In this document: one piece after another, positions 20,607-32,157 of the stretch
Layout of the letters: the number at the start of each line of letters is the position of its first letter
Position numbering within the stretch: position 1 is the stretch's first letter
Source of the DNA: Stutzerimonas stutzeri
Lineage (GTDB): Bacteria > Pseudomonadota > Gammaproteobacteria > Pseudomonadales > Pseudomonadaceae
DNA: 64,000 nucleotides
Assembly: GCF_000219605.1 (NCBI RefSeq)
Contig: NC_015740.1
Span: forward strand, 3,410,001 to 3,474,000
Direction: 5' to 3'
Notes under the pieces: model-generated
Database searches by the model: none
Seen by the model: only the letters and a program-made list of their open reading frames with translations
What the model was told of the DNA's origin: nothing
Translations under genes and position numbers: made by a program

Positions 20607-21170
20607 TTAGATCTTGCCGACCAGGTCCAGCGACGGAGCCAGGGTCTTCTCGCCTTCTTTCCACTTGGCCGGGCAGACTTCACCCGGGTGAGCGGCGGTG
20701 TACTGAGCAGCTTTCAGCTTGCGCAGGGTCTCGGACACGTCACGAGCGATCTCGTTGGAGTGGATCTCGACGGTCTTGATCACGCCTTCCGGGTTGATCA
20801 GGAAGGTGCCGCGCAGAGCCAGGCCTTCTTCTTCGATGTGCACGCCAAAAGCGCGGGTCAGTTGGTGAGTCGGGTCACCGATCAGCGGGAACTGAGCCTT
20901 GCCAACGGCCGGCGAAGTTTCGTGCCAGACCTTGTGCGAGAAGTGGGTGTCGGTAGTGACGATGTACACCTCGGTCTCGGCCTTCTGGAACTCGGCGTAG
21001 CTGTTGGCAGCGTCTTCGATTTCGGTCGGGCAGTTGAAGGTGAAGGCAGCCGGCATGAAGATCAGCACGGACCACTTGCCCTTCAGGGACTCTTCGGTGA
21101 CTTCGATGAACTTGCCATTGTGGAAGGCATTGACTTTAAACGGCTGAACCTGAGTGTTGATCAACGACAT
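20607..21170 (-). CDS. ahpC: Alkyl hydroperoxide reductase subunit C (peroxiredoxin)
   Basis: A 187-residue typical 2-Cys peroxiredoxin that reduces H2O2 and organic peroxides. The peroxidatic cysteine is in FTFNCPTEIED near residue 47, and the resolving cysteine in GEVCPAKWKEG near 165. The N-terminus MSLINTQVQPFKVNAFHNG is that of the E. coli/Pseudomonas AhpC group. GAGG precedes the ATG. It is known in this genus to be induced through OxyR; only a weak operator-like sequence is visible upstream. Confidence 0.98.
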   Translation of the reverse strand: MSLINTQVQPFKVNAFHNGKFIEVTEESLKGKWSVLIFMPAAFTFNCPTEIEDAANSYAEFQKAETEVYIVTTDTHFSHKVWHETSPAVGKAQFPLIGDPTHQLTRAFGVHIEEEGLALRGTFLINPEGVIKTVEIHSNEIARDVSETLRKLKAAQYTAAHPGEVCPAKWKEGEKTLAPSLDLVGKI

Positions 21171-21353
21171 GCTAACTCCTCGGGGTTTTGGAAAAGGAAT
21201 TCAAAAACTTTGACGGCGCCTACGATAGCGCACCCGACAGCATACTGTTAATTGATTAAGGGAATAGCCTTCATTGCTTTTCACTATCAATGAAACATTT
21301 CAGTTGCAGTCTTTCAGGCGGCATCGGCAGTGACCCGCGATTGGCTCCGCGGT

Positions 21354-22292
21354 TCAATCCGGCCAGAACGCGCGGATGGCCGCAATGCCTTGCGCGCCTA
21401 TCTGCCGAGCCCGTCCCATATCGCCTGCCTGTAGCCCACCGAGCAGGAAAACCGGCCGGTCGAAGCCTGACAGCAAGTCCGCTGCCCGCTGCCAGCCCAG
21501 AGTAGGCGCGCCGGGATGAGTCGCCGTGCTCTGCACGGGCGACAAGGTGACGAAATCTACCTCCAATGCCGCTGCCAGTGCCAGCTCTTCTGCCCCATGA
21601 CAGGACGCTGCCAGCCATCGCTGCGCTTGCACTGGCCGCCCGCTTCCGGCCCGCCGCAGCTGTTCGGCAGTGAGGTGCCAACCCGCGCCGGGAAAGTCCT
21701 CGACCCACTCCAGTGGGCCCTTGAGCATCAGTTGGGCACGTCCCGCGCACAGGGCCAGCACACGCTCGGCAAGCGTCCGATAGTCCGCAGGCGGGAGGGA
21801 CGGCGCACGCAACTGGATGAGCCGAATGCCTGCATCCAGCGCCCGCGCAATTCCTTCGAGCAAACGCGGCACGGCAAGGCCGTCGGGGGTGATCAGATAA
21901 TGCTGCGGGAGACGGGCAGCGGTCACGATCGGCTGATTGGCGGCGGGAAAACTGTAGTCGACAAGCTCCTCCGGGGCGACCCAGGCCAGCGGCTGGCCCT
22001 CGGCACCGTGCGGCTCGCCGGCGAACGCCAGCACTTCCCAGACATCCAGCAGGACCTGCTTGTCCGGATAATCGTGGCGTACCTGTATTAACGGTTGGGC
22101 CTGGGTCACCTCGATGCCCAACTCCTCCTGCAGCTCACGGGCCAGCGCCGATTCCACGCCTTCACCGTCCTCGACCTTGCCGCCCGGAAATTCCCACAGA
22201 CCGCCCTGATGCTTGTCGAGTGGGCGTTTGGCGATCAATACGCTCGATTCCGGCCCGCGGATGACGGCCGCAGCAACATGGATACGCTTCAC
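21354..22292 (-). CDS. Nudix hydrolase fused to a thiamine-phosphate-synthase-like domain
   Basis: A 312-residue two-domain protein. Residues 1-130 are a MutT-type Nudix hydrolase with the box GGKVEDGEGVESALARELQEELG, for cleaning 8-oxo-dGTP or other nucleotide pyrophosphates. Residues 140-312 resemble the ThiE TIM barrel (IQLRAP, SCHGAEEL, LSPVQST, FLLGGL). This fusion is known in Pseudomonas near argJ and secA. The GTG start at 22292 has AGGAAG upstream and overlaps the stop of the GST gene, so translation is coupled. Confidence 0.9.
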   Translation of the reverse strand: MKRIHVAAAVIRGPESSVLIAKRPLDKHQGGLWEFPGGKVEDGEGVESALARELQEELGIEVTQAQPLIQVRHDYPDKQVLLDVWEVLAFAGEPHGAEGQPLAWVAPEELVDYSFPAANQPIVTAARLPQHYLITPDGLAVPRLLEGIARALDAGIRLIQLRAPSLPPADYRTLAERVLALCAGRAQLMLKGPLEWVEDFPGAGWHLTAEQLRRAGSGRPVQAQRWLAASCHGAEELALAAALEVDFVTLSPVQSTATHPGAPTLGWQRAADLLSGFDRPVFLLGGLQAGDMGRARQIGAQGIAAIRAFWPD

Positions 22293-22921
22293 TTCATCAC
22301 TTCCTGCACGGCTCGTTCGCGCCAGCGCTGAAAGGCTGGCCATTGGTGGATCGTCTCGACATAAGCCGTCGCGTCGGGTGGCAGCTCAACCCGATAGCTG
22401 CGCAGGCGCGACGCCACCGGCGCGTAGAAGGCATCGGCGACGCCTGGCTGACCGAACAGGTAAGCTCCGCCGTGGCCGAAGCGCCCGCGGCAGTCGGCCC
22501 AGATCGCGCAGATCCGATCGATGTCCTCCTGCACCGCTTCAGGCAACTGCGCCAGTGCCTGATCACGCGCCATATCCATCGGCAGGTGGCTGCGCAGCGC
22601 CTGAAAGCCGCTGTGCATCTCGGCACAGATGCTGCGCGCCAGCGCTCGTGCATAACGCTCTTGTGGCCACAGCTGCGCCTTGGGCGCAACCTCGGCGAGG
22701 TACTCGGCAATGGCCAGCGAGTCCCATACCGGGCCCTCGTCGGTCAGCAGCACCGGCACCTTGCCGGTTGGCGAGTAGCTGAGCAGGCGCGCCAGACTCT
22801 CGGGTCGATAGAGCGCTACGGGGATATCCGAAAACGCCTGGCCGGACAGTTCCAGAACCAGGGCAGCCCGCAGCGACCAGGACGAGTAGTTGCGGTCGCC
22901 AATAACCAGTTGCAAAGCCAT
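22289..22921 (-). CDS. Glutathione S-transferase family protein
   Basis: A 210-residue cytosolic GST-like protein. The N-terminal thioredoxin-fold domain has NYSSWSLRAALVLELSG with the likely active-site serine, the cis-proline region GKVPVLL and the glutathione-contact segment VWDSLAIAEYLAE. The C-terminal helical domain contains GAYLFGQPGVADAFYAPV. The substrate is not predictable. It is translationally coupled to the Nudix/ThiE gene. Confidence 0.92.
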   Translation of the reverse strand: MALQLVIGDRNYSSWSLRAALVLELSGQAFSDIPVALYRPESLARLLSYSPTGKVPVLLTDEGPVWDSLAIAEYLAEVAPKAQLWPQERYARALARSICAEMHSGFQALRSHLPMDMARDQALAQLPEAVQEDIDRICAIWADCRGRFGHGGAYLFGQPGVADAFYAPVASRLRSYRVELPPDATAYVETIHQWPAFQRWRERAVQEVMK

Positions 22922-22987
22922 GATCGATGCGCCTCACGTCGACAGAGGAAGTCAGCGGACGTTAAAGCTCAACGCGTGGAGAAGGCA

Positions 22988-23022
22988 ATTCCCGCTGCAC
23001 ATGGCCCATGCGCAACGGGAAT
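22988..23022 (-). other. Long stem-loop between argJ and the GST gene
   Basis: Two 17-base arms (22988-23004 and 23006-23022) are complementary almost end to end. Read as minus-strand RNA both imperfect positions are G-U pairs; as plus-strand RNA they would be mismatches. The RNA structure therefore belongs to the argJ-side transcript. It starts 18 bases after the argJ stop and has no clear T-run. Confidence 0.65.
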
Positions 23023-23039
23023 AGCGAGGGGCGAGACGA

Positions 23040-24257
23040 TCAGGTCCGGTATTCGGCGTTGATCTTCACGTACTCGTGGGACAGGTCGGTGGTCCAAATG
23101 GTCTCGCTGCAGCTGCCGCGGCCCAACTCGATGCGAATGCTGATCTCCTCACGGGCCATTACCGCGGCGCCCTGCTCTTCGGTATAGCTGGGCGAGCGGC
23201 CACCCTGGCTGGCGATGCAGACCTCGCCGAGGAAGACATCGATCTTGCTCACATCCAGATCCGGCACACCGGCATACCCCACGGCCGCGAGGATGCGCCC
23301 CCAGTTCGGGTCGGACGCGAACAGCGCGGTCTTGATCAGCGGCGAATGGGCCACGGCGTAGGCGACGTCCAGGCATTCCTGATGATTGCCGCCCCCGTTG
23401 ACCTGCACGGTGACGAACTTGGTCGCTCCCTCGCCATCGCGGACGATGGCCTGGGCCACTTCCATGAACACCTCGAGAACCGCCTGCTTGAGCTTGCCGA
23501 ACAGCTCACCGGCGGCGGATGTGATCTCCGGCAATGCAGCCTGGCCGGTGGCGATCAGCATGCAGCAGTCGTTGGTCGAGGTATCGCCATCGATAGTGAT
23601 GCGATTGAAAGACTTGTTCGCCGCATCGCGCACCAGATCCTGCAGCACGTTGCCGGCCACCTTGGCGTCGGTGGCGATGTAGCCGAGCATGGTGGCCATG
23701 TTCGGCCGGATCATCCCGGCGCCCTTGCTGATACCGGTGACGGTGACAGTGACGCCGTCGTGCTGGAACTGTCGGCTGGCGCCCTTGGGCAGGGTGTCGG
23801 TGGTCATGATGCCGGTCGCGGCCTCGGCCCAATGATCGGGCGAGAGGTCGTCGAGCGCGGCCTGCAATGCCGACTCGATCTTCTGCACCGGCAGCGGCTC
23901 GCCGATCACACCGGTGGAAAACGGCAGCACGGCAGTCTCGTCAACGCCGGTCAGCGCTGCCAGCGCGGCGCAGGTGCGACGGGCGTCGGCCAGCCCCTGC
24001 GGCCCGGTGCCGGCATTGGCGTTACCGGTGTTGGTCAGCAGGTAGCGCACCGGACCGTGCATGCGTTCGCGGGTGATCAGTACCGGCGCGGCACAGAACG
24101 CGTTGGTGGTGGTCACTCCAGCCACTCGCGAACCTTCGGCGCAGCGCATCACCACCACGTCCTTGCGGCCCGGGCGCTTGATGCCGGCGGAGGCGATGCC
24201 CAGCTCGAAGCCGGGAACCGGATGCAGTGTAGGTAAAGGACCAAGACCGACAGCCAT
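23040..24257 (-). CDS. argJ: Bifunctional glutamate N-acetyltransferase / amino-acid acetyltransferase
   Basis: A 405-residue ArgJ, which transfers acetyl from N-acetylornithine to glutamate in the cyclic arginine pathway. It is made as a precursor that cuts itself before the threonine of [13 protein letters not shown] near residue 190; that motif is present, as are MTTDTLPKG and [13 protein letters not shown] 24257 has AAGGAGCG directly upstream; the longer open frame adds 23 unlikely residues. It follows secA but a terminator lies between them. Confidence 0.96.
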   Translation of the reverse strand: MAVGLGPLPTLHPVPGFELGIASAGIKRPGRKDVVVMRCAEGSRVAGVTTTNAFCAAPVLITRERMHGPVRYLLTNTGNANAGTGPQGLADARRTCAALAALTGVDETAVLPFSTGVIGEPLPVQKIESALQAALDDLSPDHWAEAATGIMTTDTLPKGASRQFQHDGVTVTVTGISKGAGMIRPNMATMLGYIATDAKVAGNVLQDLVRDAANKSFNRITIDGDTSTNDCCMLIATGQAALPEITSAAGELFGKLKQAVLEVFMEVAQAIVRDGEGATKFVTVQVNGGGNHQECLDVAYAVAHSPLIKTALFASDPNWGRILAAVGYAGVPDLDVSKIDVFLGEVCIASQGGRSPSYTEEQGAAVMAREEISIRIELGRGSCSETIWTTDLSHEYVKINAEYRT

Positions 24258-24304
24258 GGAGCGCTCCTTCAAGACAGTGGTGGCCAACAGGCCAGGTGAC
24301 GGGG

Positions 24305-24343
24305 AGAAAAACGCCGCGAGCGGCACAGGCCGGTCGCGGCGTG
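24305..24343 (-). terminator. Terminator of secA
   Basis: Arms ACGCCGCGA (24311-24319) and TCGCGGCGT (24334-24342) with a 14-base loop that can pair further inside. The minus-strand tail after the stem is TTTTTCTC. It lies 23 bases past the secA stop. Confidence 0.85.
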
Positions 24344-24365
24344 GATCAACGGGACAAGGTCGGGC

Positions 24366-27104
<2,739 letters not shown>

Positions 27105-27374
27105 ATCGACAAAGACGTCCATGCTGGGGATGGAGGCACGTCCGTGAGGTCACGGCAACGTGCAAAGGGGCCATTCTACTCGGAAACGGCACTGAGGAAA
27201 GGTGCCTGACTGCGCAGCACGGCGACCCGCCAATGGCGCTGGCAGGCGACCGTTCGCCGCTCAACATGGGGCTCGTGACGCCTCATTTCAACCACACGCC
27301 TCCCGTACTGGCCGGCTTCGGCCGTGCGGCCTTCTGTTACCATGAATGCCGTCATCACGGATCTTCCGACCATC

Positions 27375-27830
27375 ATGGCCTTTCGCCCATCACCGGCCCG
27401 CGCACCCGCCTCACTGTTGCGCGAAGCAAAGCCGCTCAGAGCCATGTTCGGTGAGGCGCTGCGACTCGAGCGTCTGCAGCGGTTGCTGGAAAGCCAACTG
27501 CAGCCGGCTGCGCGCGAACATTGTCGGGTGGCATCCTGGCGTGAAGGCTGTCTGCTGCTGATCGTCACCGATGGCCATTGGGCCACGCGCTTGCGTTACC
27601 AGCAGCGCCGCCTTCAGCGCCAGCTGGAAGCCATGGATGAGTTTGCCGGACTGCTACGCATCCAGTTCAAGGTGCAGCCACCGCCACCACCGAGACACAA
27701 GCCCGCCGCTACGCCCCCACTGTCGAGAAACGCGGCAGACAGCATTCAGGCCGCCGCTCAGGGCATTCGTGATCCGGGACTGCGGGCCGCACTCGAGCGC
27801 CTGGCCAGCCGCGGCAAAACCAGCGACTGA
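27375..27830 (+). CDS. dciA: DciA family protein (DUF721), replicative helicase loader
   Basis: A 151-residue protein with the DUF721 domain in residues 10-100 (LLREAKPLRAMFGEAL ... LIVTDGHWATRLRYQQ), followed by a proline-rich, flexible C-terminus. DciA proteins help load the DnaB helicase in bacteria that lack DnaC. Position next to secA is as in other pseudomonads. The start is uncertain: ATG 27375 (MAFRPSP) and ATG 27342 are both possible, with no clear ribosome site. Confidence 0.85.
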   Translation: MAFRPSPARAPASLLREAKPLRAMFGEALRLERLQRLLESQLQPAAREHCRVASWREGCLLLIVTDGHWATRLRYQQRRLQRQLEAMDEFAGLLRIQFKVQPPPPPRHKPAATPPLSRNAADSIQAAAQGIRDPGLRAALERLASRGKTSD

Positions 27831-27949
27831 CATCCTGCTACAAATGCGCGCCGCGTCCTTGCGCAGCCTCGGCCGGCACGGGTTAGCATGGGCCCGTCAA
27901 TGCGGAGGTGTTCCATGTCGCTAAGCCGTTTGTTCGCAGGAGCGCGCTC

Positions 27950-28414
27950 ATGCTGATCGGCGCCCTGCTCATCCTCACCTGGCTGGTACTGCTGATCCGC
28001 TACCCGCTGAGGGCCGTGCCGATCTCGCTGGGGGCCGTGCTCGGCCTCGCACTCGTCGCCGGCTGGGTGCTCTGGCAGGAACATCGTGAGGAACAACTGC
28101 TGGCGCGCCTCGAGATTCGGCTGAGCCACGACCCGCAGCGCTGTCCGGGCGCTCAGCCGCTGCATGTGCAACTGGTCAACCACACGGACAGGAAGCTGCA
28201 GAGCCTGCAATGGGAAGTGGCCGCCTATTCCCCGGGCTCACGCACAAACCTTGCACGCCGTGCCTACGATGCTCCCACCTACCAGGGGCCCGGCGATCTG
28301 CAACCTGGCGCCCGTTGGGAATCCTGCCTGCCCCTGCCGCTGCTGCGCAGCGGATATCGCGCCGCGACCTTGGAGTTTCATGCCGAGCGGCTGCAAGGAC
28401 ATTTCGTTCGCTGA
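27950..28414 (+). CDS. Hypothetical membrane-anchored protein
   Basis: A 154-residue protein with two close hydrophobic segments at about 1-18 and 25-43, then a soluble domain of about 110 residues (HVQLVNHTDRKLQSLQWEV ... FHAERLQGHFVR) that looks like a beta-rich extracytoplasmic module. AGGAG is well placed before ATG 27950. I do not recognise a characterised family. Confidence 0.78.
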   Translation: MLIGALLILTWLVLLIRYPLRAVPISLGAVLGLALVAGWVLWQEHREEQLLARLEIRLSHDPQRCPGAQPLHVQLVNHTDRKLQSLQWEVAAYSPGSRTNLARRAYDAPTYQGPGDLQPGARWESCLPLPLLRSGYRAATLEFHAERLQGHFVR

Positions 28415-28452
28415 AGCAACGGCACACTACCAATCTTCGCCGCACCCGCTTA

Positions 28453-28472
28453 TGCTGTATAAATAAACAGTA
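28453..28472 (+). promoter_or_regulatory. LexA (SOS) box upstream of yebG
   Basis: TGCTGTATAAATAAACAGTA contains CTGT, 8 bases, ACAG. It matches 17 or 18 of the 20 positions of the E. coli-type consensus TACTGTATATATATACAGTA. It lies 28 bases before the yebG ATG. Confidence 0.93.
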
Positions 28473-28499
28473 TCAATCTGCCAATAACCGAGGTGGTAA

Positions 28500-28754
28500 A
28501 TGGCCGTCGAAGTGGTGTACCGCAGCAGTCGGGACCTGGAGCGTTTGTTCATGGATAAAGCCGAAGCCGATCGTCATGACAAAATGCTGGAGCTGGCCGA
28601 GACGCTAGCCACGGTTTTGCAGCAGGCTTCGCCATCGCTCAGCGAGCAGCAGGCCGAGGACATCGGCATCTATATGGCCAAGCATCGAGAGCTATTCGCC
28701 AAGGCGTTCAAGAGCAGCCCGGAAGCGCTGGCCGAGCTGAGCAGCCAGGCGTAA
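28500..28754 (+). CDS. yebG: DNA-damage-inducible protein YebG
   Basis: An 84-residue YebG family protein (MAVEVVYRSSRDLERLFMDKAEADRHDKMLE). YebG is an SOS-regulon protein whose biochemical function is still unknown. The regulation is directly visible: a near-consensus LexA box ends 28 bases upstream of the ATG. The C-terminus AELSSQA is short, as in pseudomonads. Confidence 0.94.
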   Translation: MAVEVVYRSSRDLERLFMDKAEADRHDKMLELAETLATVLQQASPSLSEQQAEDIGIYMAKHRELFAKAFKSSPEALAELSSQA

Positions 28755-28865
28755 CGCCAAGGAGCATTGCGGCGTTTTGCAGCAGTCAGGACACGCTGCG
28801 CCCGGGAAACTTGTCATTGCCTTACCGGGTCCATTGCTGGCAACCCCCTATACAGGTACTTAGGC

Positions 28866-29135
28866 ATGACGAGTCCATTCCAGAAGATCAGTGATGTGTT
28901 TCGTCCCCGCTACAACGTCAACTTCAGCATCGAGAAGCCGGACGGCAGCATCCTGCTGACCCTGACCGGCGCCGAAGGCGTCGCGGTGAAGCGCTTCATC
29001 AGTGCGGAGCAGTGGCGCGATCAGCAACAGCTGCAACGCCTGATCACCAGCCTGCAGGTCAGCCTCGCCATCGAACGCGGCGAGCAGATGCCGCCACGCG
29101 CACTTCACGGAGATTTGCAGCCCGCCCTGCTGTAG
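28866..29135 (+). CDS. DUF3509 family protein
   Basis: An 89-residue protein of the DUF3509 family, found mainly in pseudomonads and not characterised. The family pattern is visible in ISDVFRPRYNVNFSIEKPDGSILLTLTG and FISAEQWRDQQQLQRLITSL. The ATG at 28866 gives the usual N-terminus MTSPFQK; the frame is open 33 codons upstream. No signal peptide or membrane segment. Confidence 0.82.
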   Translation: MTSPFQKISDVFRPRYNVNFSIEKPDGSILLTLTGAEGVAVKRFISAEQWRDQQQLQRLITSLQVSLAIERGEQMPPRALHGDLQPALL

Positions 29136-29283
29136 CGGCTTCAGCCTGACTGCCTGCAGGTTGCCGCGTTTCCCCGATCGTCCTCCAAACAACAACAAGA
29201 ACTCTCTCCCGCTGCCGATCAACGTATCCGCAGCGTATCGTTGCGCCTGGCGTCTGACCCAGGCGCAACGGTGTTCCCCGGCA

Positions 29284-31899
29284 TCAGAGCCAGGCAAGCG
29301 CCTTGGCCTTGGCCACCGCCTGAGTCCTGCGCGCGACCCCCAGCTTGGTGTTGATCCGCCGCGCATGGGTCTTGACCGTATGCAGCGAGATGAATAACTG
29401 CTCGGCGATCTCCTGGTTCGAACAGCCCTGAGCGATCAGGCGCAAGACAGTGAGCTCGCGATTGCTGAGAACGGTTTCCTCCGTCGCGACCTGAGTAGTC
29501 TCCGGCTCGCGCTCGTATCTCAACAGACGCTGCCGCAGCGATTCCCCCTTCACCGCAGGCAGCACCCGCGCCAGCCACTGAGGTTGGCGGTGCGCCAGTT
29601 CGTACAGCGGCTTGACCAGATGCTGCCGAGCCGCCTCTCCCAGCGCCAGACGCACCTCGGCCTCCGCTTCCACCGCCTGGCCATCGACGTGCAAGGCCTC
29701 AGCCAGGCTGAAACGGCACTCGCACGCAAGTCCGAGGCGCTGCGCAGCGAGGTTCTGCTCGATCTGTTCACGTAACGCGGCAATCGCTTTCGCCGGCTGC
29801 CCGTCCAGGATATCGATCACAGCCAGATAGCGGCGCACCCTCGGCAGCAATTCGTAGAAGCCGGACGGCGACAGATAACCGCGACCTTCGTAGAGTTCCA
29901 ACACCTGGCAGAGTGCACTGCGAGCCTTGCGCAATTCCCCCTGATGTAGCCAGGCCACTCCGTTTATCAGCGGCAGGATGCCGCGGAAACGCGCCTCAGG
30001 GACATGGCGCCACTGTGACAGCCGCTCGGCGTCGCGCAGCCAGTGATAAGCGCAGGCGAACTCCTGATTGCGCGCCGCCAGCTCGGCAAGCCCGACGTAG
30101 CCGAAGAAACAGTAGGAGTCGCCGCAGGTTTCGGTCTCGGCCTTGCCCAGCTGGTAGGCCTCCTGCGCGGGGTCGTCGAGCCCCTGATAGGCCAATAGGT
30201 GGCCCTGCAACAGCTGCAGCCGTCCGATCAACGGGCTATGTCGAACCGACTCGCGCAGGGCCTGCAGTGCCTCGTTCAGCACCCCGACTGCCCGCTCGAA
30301 CTCGCCGGTCAGCTCCAGCAACTGGATTCGGTCGACGCTGAGCATTACCTCATAGAGCACACTGCCCTTGAGCCGTGCGAGCTTCATGCCCTCGCTGTTG
30401 TAGTGCTGGGCAAGCTCCAGCTCGCCTTCGGCCATGGCTTGCTGCGTCAGAACCTGCAAACAGAGGACGCGTTGCGCCCAGGCGTGGTCGGAGAGCACTT
30501 CCAGCGCCTGCAGGCAGTGCTGTCGCGCCTCGGGCTCGCCGCGCAGACGCGCCAGAAAGCCCCGTAGCGCCTGCCACTGCGCCAGCAGCTGCGCCTGCCG
30601 ACGCGCGTCGGGCTGAGGGAAGAACTTGGCGAGCTCGGCCAGGCAGTCATCCACCTCGTCGAGTCGCGCCGAAATGATCAACGCCCAGCCCTGTAACACG
30701 ATCAATCGCGTAGTACTGGCGAACAGGTCTTGGGGTAGCTCGCTTCGCCATTTGAGGAAGCGCGACACGTTGTCGCCGATCAGCAACTGTTCCTGGCCGT
30801 ACCGCTGCAGGTAATTGGCCGCCACTTCCGGCTGCCCGGCCCACAAGGCATGCTCCACTGCTTCGCGCATCTCGCCGCGACTGGCGAACCACTGACAGGC
30901 ACGCAGATGCGCCTGAGTCGGCGCCGCATTTTCCGCGGAGCGCTGCAGCATCAGGGCCAGGGGCTTCCACAACCTGAACCACTCTCCACAGTTGTCGATC
31001 TGCCTGATGAAGAGCTGGCGTGTCTTGAGAACATCGAGGATCTCGCGACCCACACCGTCGAGGACGTGATCGCACAGTTCTGCGGAGAAACGCGGCATGC
31101 GCGCCAGGGCCAACAGCGCGCGCCGCACCTCGTCGCTCAACCCCGCCATCACTTCCCGCTGCACGTAATCCCTGAGCAGCGGTGTGCCGGCCAGCAGCCG
31201 CTCGCGCAGGGCGTGTTCGTCGGCGTTCAGCAGCATCAGGCAGACGCCGGCTGGCCAGCCCTCCAGGACGCGCTGCAGCTGCTGGAAGCTCTCTGGGGAA
31301 AGGGCCATACGATGGACCTTGAGCACCTGTTCAAGCTCATCGGCCGTGAATGCCAGCGCTTCGGCCTCAAGTTCGAACAGGTGCCCCTGCAAGAGCAACC
31401 GGGGCAGTTTCCACGCCGGCTGACGCCGACTGGTGACCCACCAGCTGACCGTGGACGGCCCCATGTCCAGTAGAAGATCGAGGCAATCATCGAGTTCGGG
31501 ACTGGAGTCCCGCGGGTAGTCGTCGAGCATGATCCAGACGGGCTGGCGGATACGACGCAGCAAAGCCAGCAAGTCGTTTTCAGAACCGCCGCCTGCGGGC
31601 TCCGCCAAGGCAGCACCGAGCTGCTCATGCAGCGCTTCCACCGTGCAGGCTCGTCCACCAAGGTCCAGCCAGACCAACCGCGTGTCCGCCGGCACCTGCC
31701 GAGCGCACTCGCTCATCAGCACGGTCTTGCCGAATCCTGCCGGAGCGCAGATCAAGCGCAGCCGGCAGTCGCTGTCGAGCAGCGCCTGCGTCAATCGAGG
31801 CCGCCGGACGTGCAGCGGAGGCAGACGGGGAATGGACGGGAATTGCCCTGCGGGACTTGCCTCTGCACTGAGCGCATCAGGAATGAAGCGTACGGACAT
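29284..31899 (-). CDS. MalT-like LuxR-family transcriptional activator (ATP-binding)
   Basis: An 871-residue regulator of the large STAND/MalT class. An ATP-binding region near residues 52-60 (APAGFGKTV) is followed by a long helical-repeat sensor domain and a C-terminal LuxR helix-turn-helix (about 808-871: LSNRELTVLRLIAQG, NQEIAEQLFISLHTVKTH). Such proteins bind an inducer and ATP, then activate nearby genes. It lies downstream of a DUF1302/DUF1329 pair on the same strand, beyond their terminator, and probably controls them. ATG 31899 is preferred; the frame is open 13 codons upstream. Confidence 0.92.
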   Translation of the reverse strand: MSVRFIPDALSAEASPAGQFPSIPRLPPLHVRRPRLTQALLDSDCRLRLICAPAGFGKTVLMSECARQVPADTRLVWLDLGGRACTVEALHEQLGAALAEPAGGGSENDLLALLRRIRQPVWIMLDDYPRDSSPELDDCLDLLLDMGPSTVSWWVTSRRQPAWKLPRLLLQGHLFELEAEALAFTADELEQVLKVHRMALSPESFQQLQRVLEGWPAGVCLMLLNADEHALRERLLAGTPLLRDYVQREVMAGLSDEVRRALLALARMPRFSAELCDHVLDGVGREILDVLKTRQLFIRQIDNCGEWFRLWKPLALMLQRSAENAAPTQAHLRACQWFASRGEMREAVEHALWAGQPEVAANYLQRYGQEQLLIGDNVSRFLKWRSELPQDLFASTTRLIVLQGWALIISARLDEVDDCLAELAKFFPQPDARRQAQLLAQWQALRGFLARLRGEPEARQHCLQALEVLSDHAWAQRVLCLQVLTQQAMAEGELELAQHYNSEGMKLARLKGSVLYEVMLSVDRIQLLELTGEFERAVGVLNEALQALRESVRHSPLIGRLQLLQGHLLAYQGLDDPAQEAYQLGKAETETCGDSYCFFGYVGLAELAARNQEFACAYHWLRDAERLSQWRHVPEARFRGILPLINGVAWLHQGELRKARSALCQVLELYEGRGYLSPSGFYELLPRVRRYLAVIDILDGQPAKAIAALREQIEQNLAAQRLGLACECRFSLAEALHVDGQAVEAEAEVRLALGEAARQHLVKPLYELAHRQPQWLARVLPAVKGESLRQRLLRYEREPETTQVATEETVLSNRELTVLRLIAQGCSNQEIAEQLFISLHTVKTHARRINTKLGVARRTQAVAKAKALAWL

Positions 31900-32102
31900 G
31901 GCAACGGTTCTCTTGTTCTGATCAATCCATTGAAACACAGCGCAGTGCGTGCCAGGCGTTACGCTCGGTTATCACGGCCGTCAGTCGAAACGCCATCCCT
32001 GTCATTGCATGCGGCCGCAACGTTGGTTAGCAGGTCCAGCCGGCGCGATAGCGTTCTGACACTGGAACTCTTAATCGGAAATTATCATCCGCTGGATGGA
32101 AG

Positions 32103-32137
32103 CAAAAAAAAAGGCGGCCAATCCGGCCGCCTTATTC
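32103..32137 (-). terminator. Terminator of the DUF1302-DUF1329 operon
   Basis: AAGGCGGCC (32111-32119) / GGCCGCCTT (32125-32133) with a 5-base loop. On the minus strand a run of nine T follows. It sits 24 bases beyond the DUF1329 stop. Confidence 0.92.
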
Positions 32138-32157
32138 ACAAGCCAAATATCAGACGA

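Noticed and set aside
21224..21290. Possible OxyR operator upstream of ahpC (ATAG at 21264 and nearby AT-rich repeats)
   Set aside because: Tested in the ATAG-N7-CTAT spacing only one quarter-site is perfect and others match poorly. OxyR control is likely from knowledge of the genus, but the site cannot be supported from sequence.
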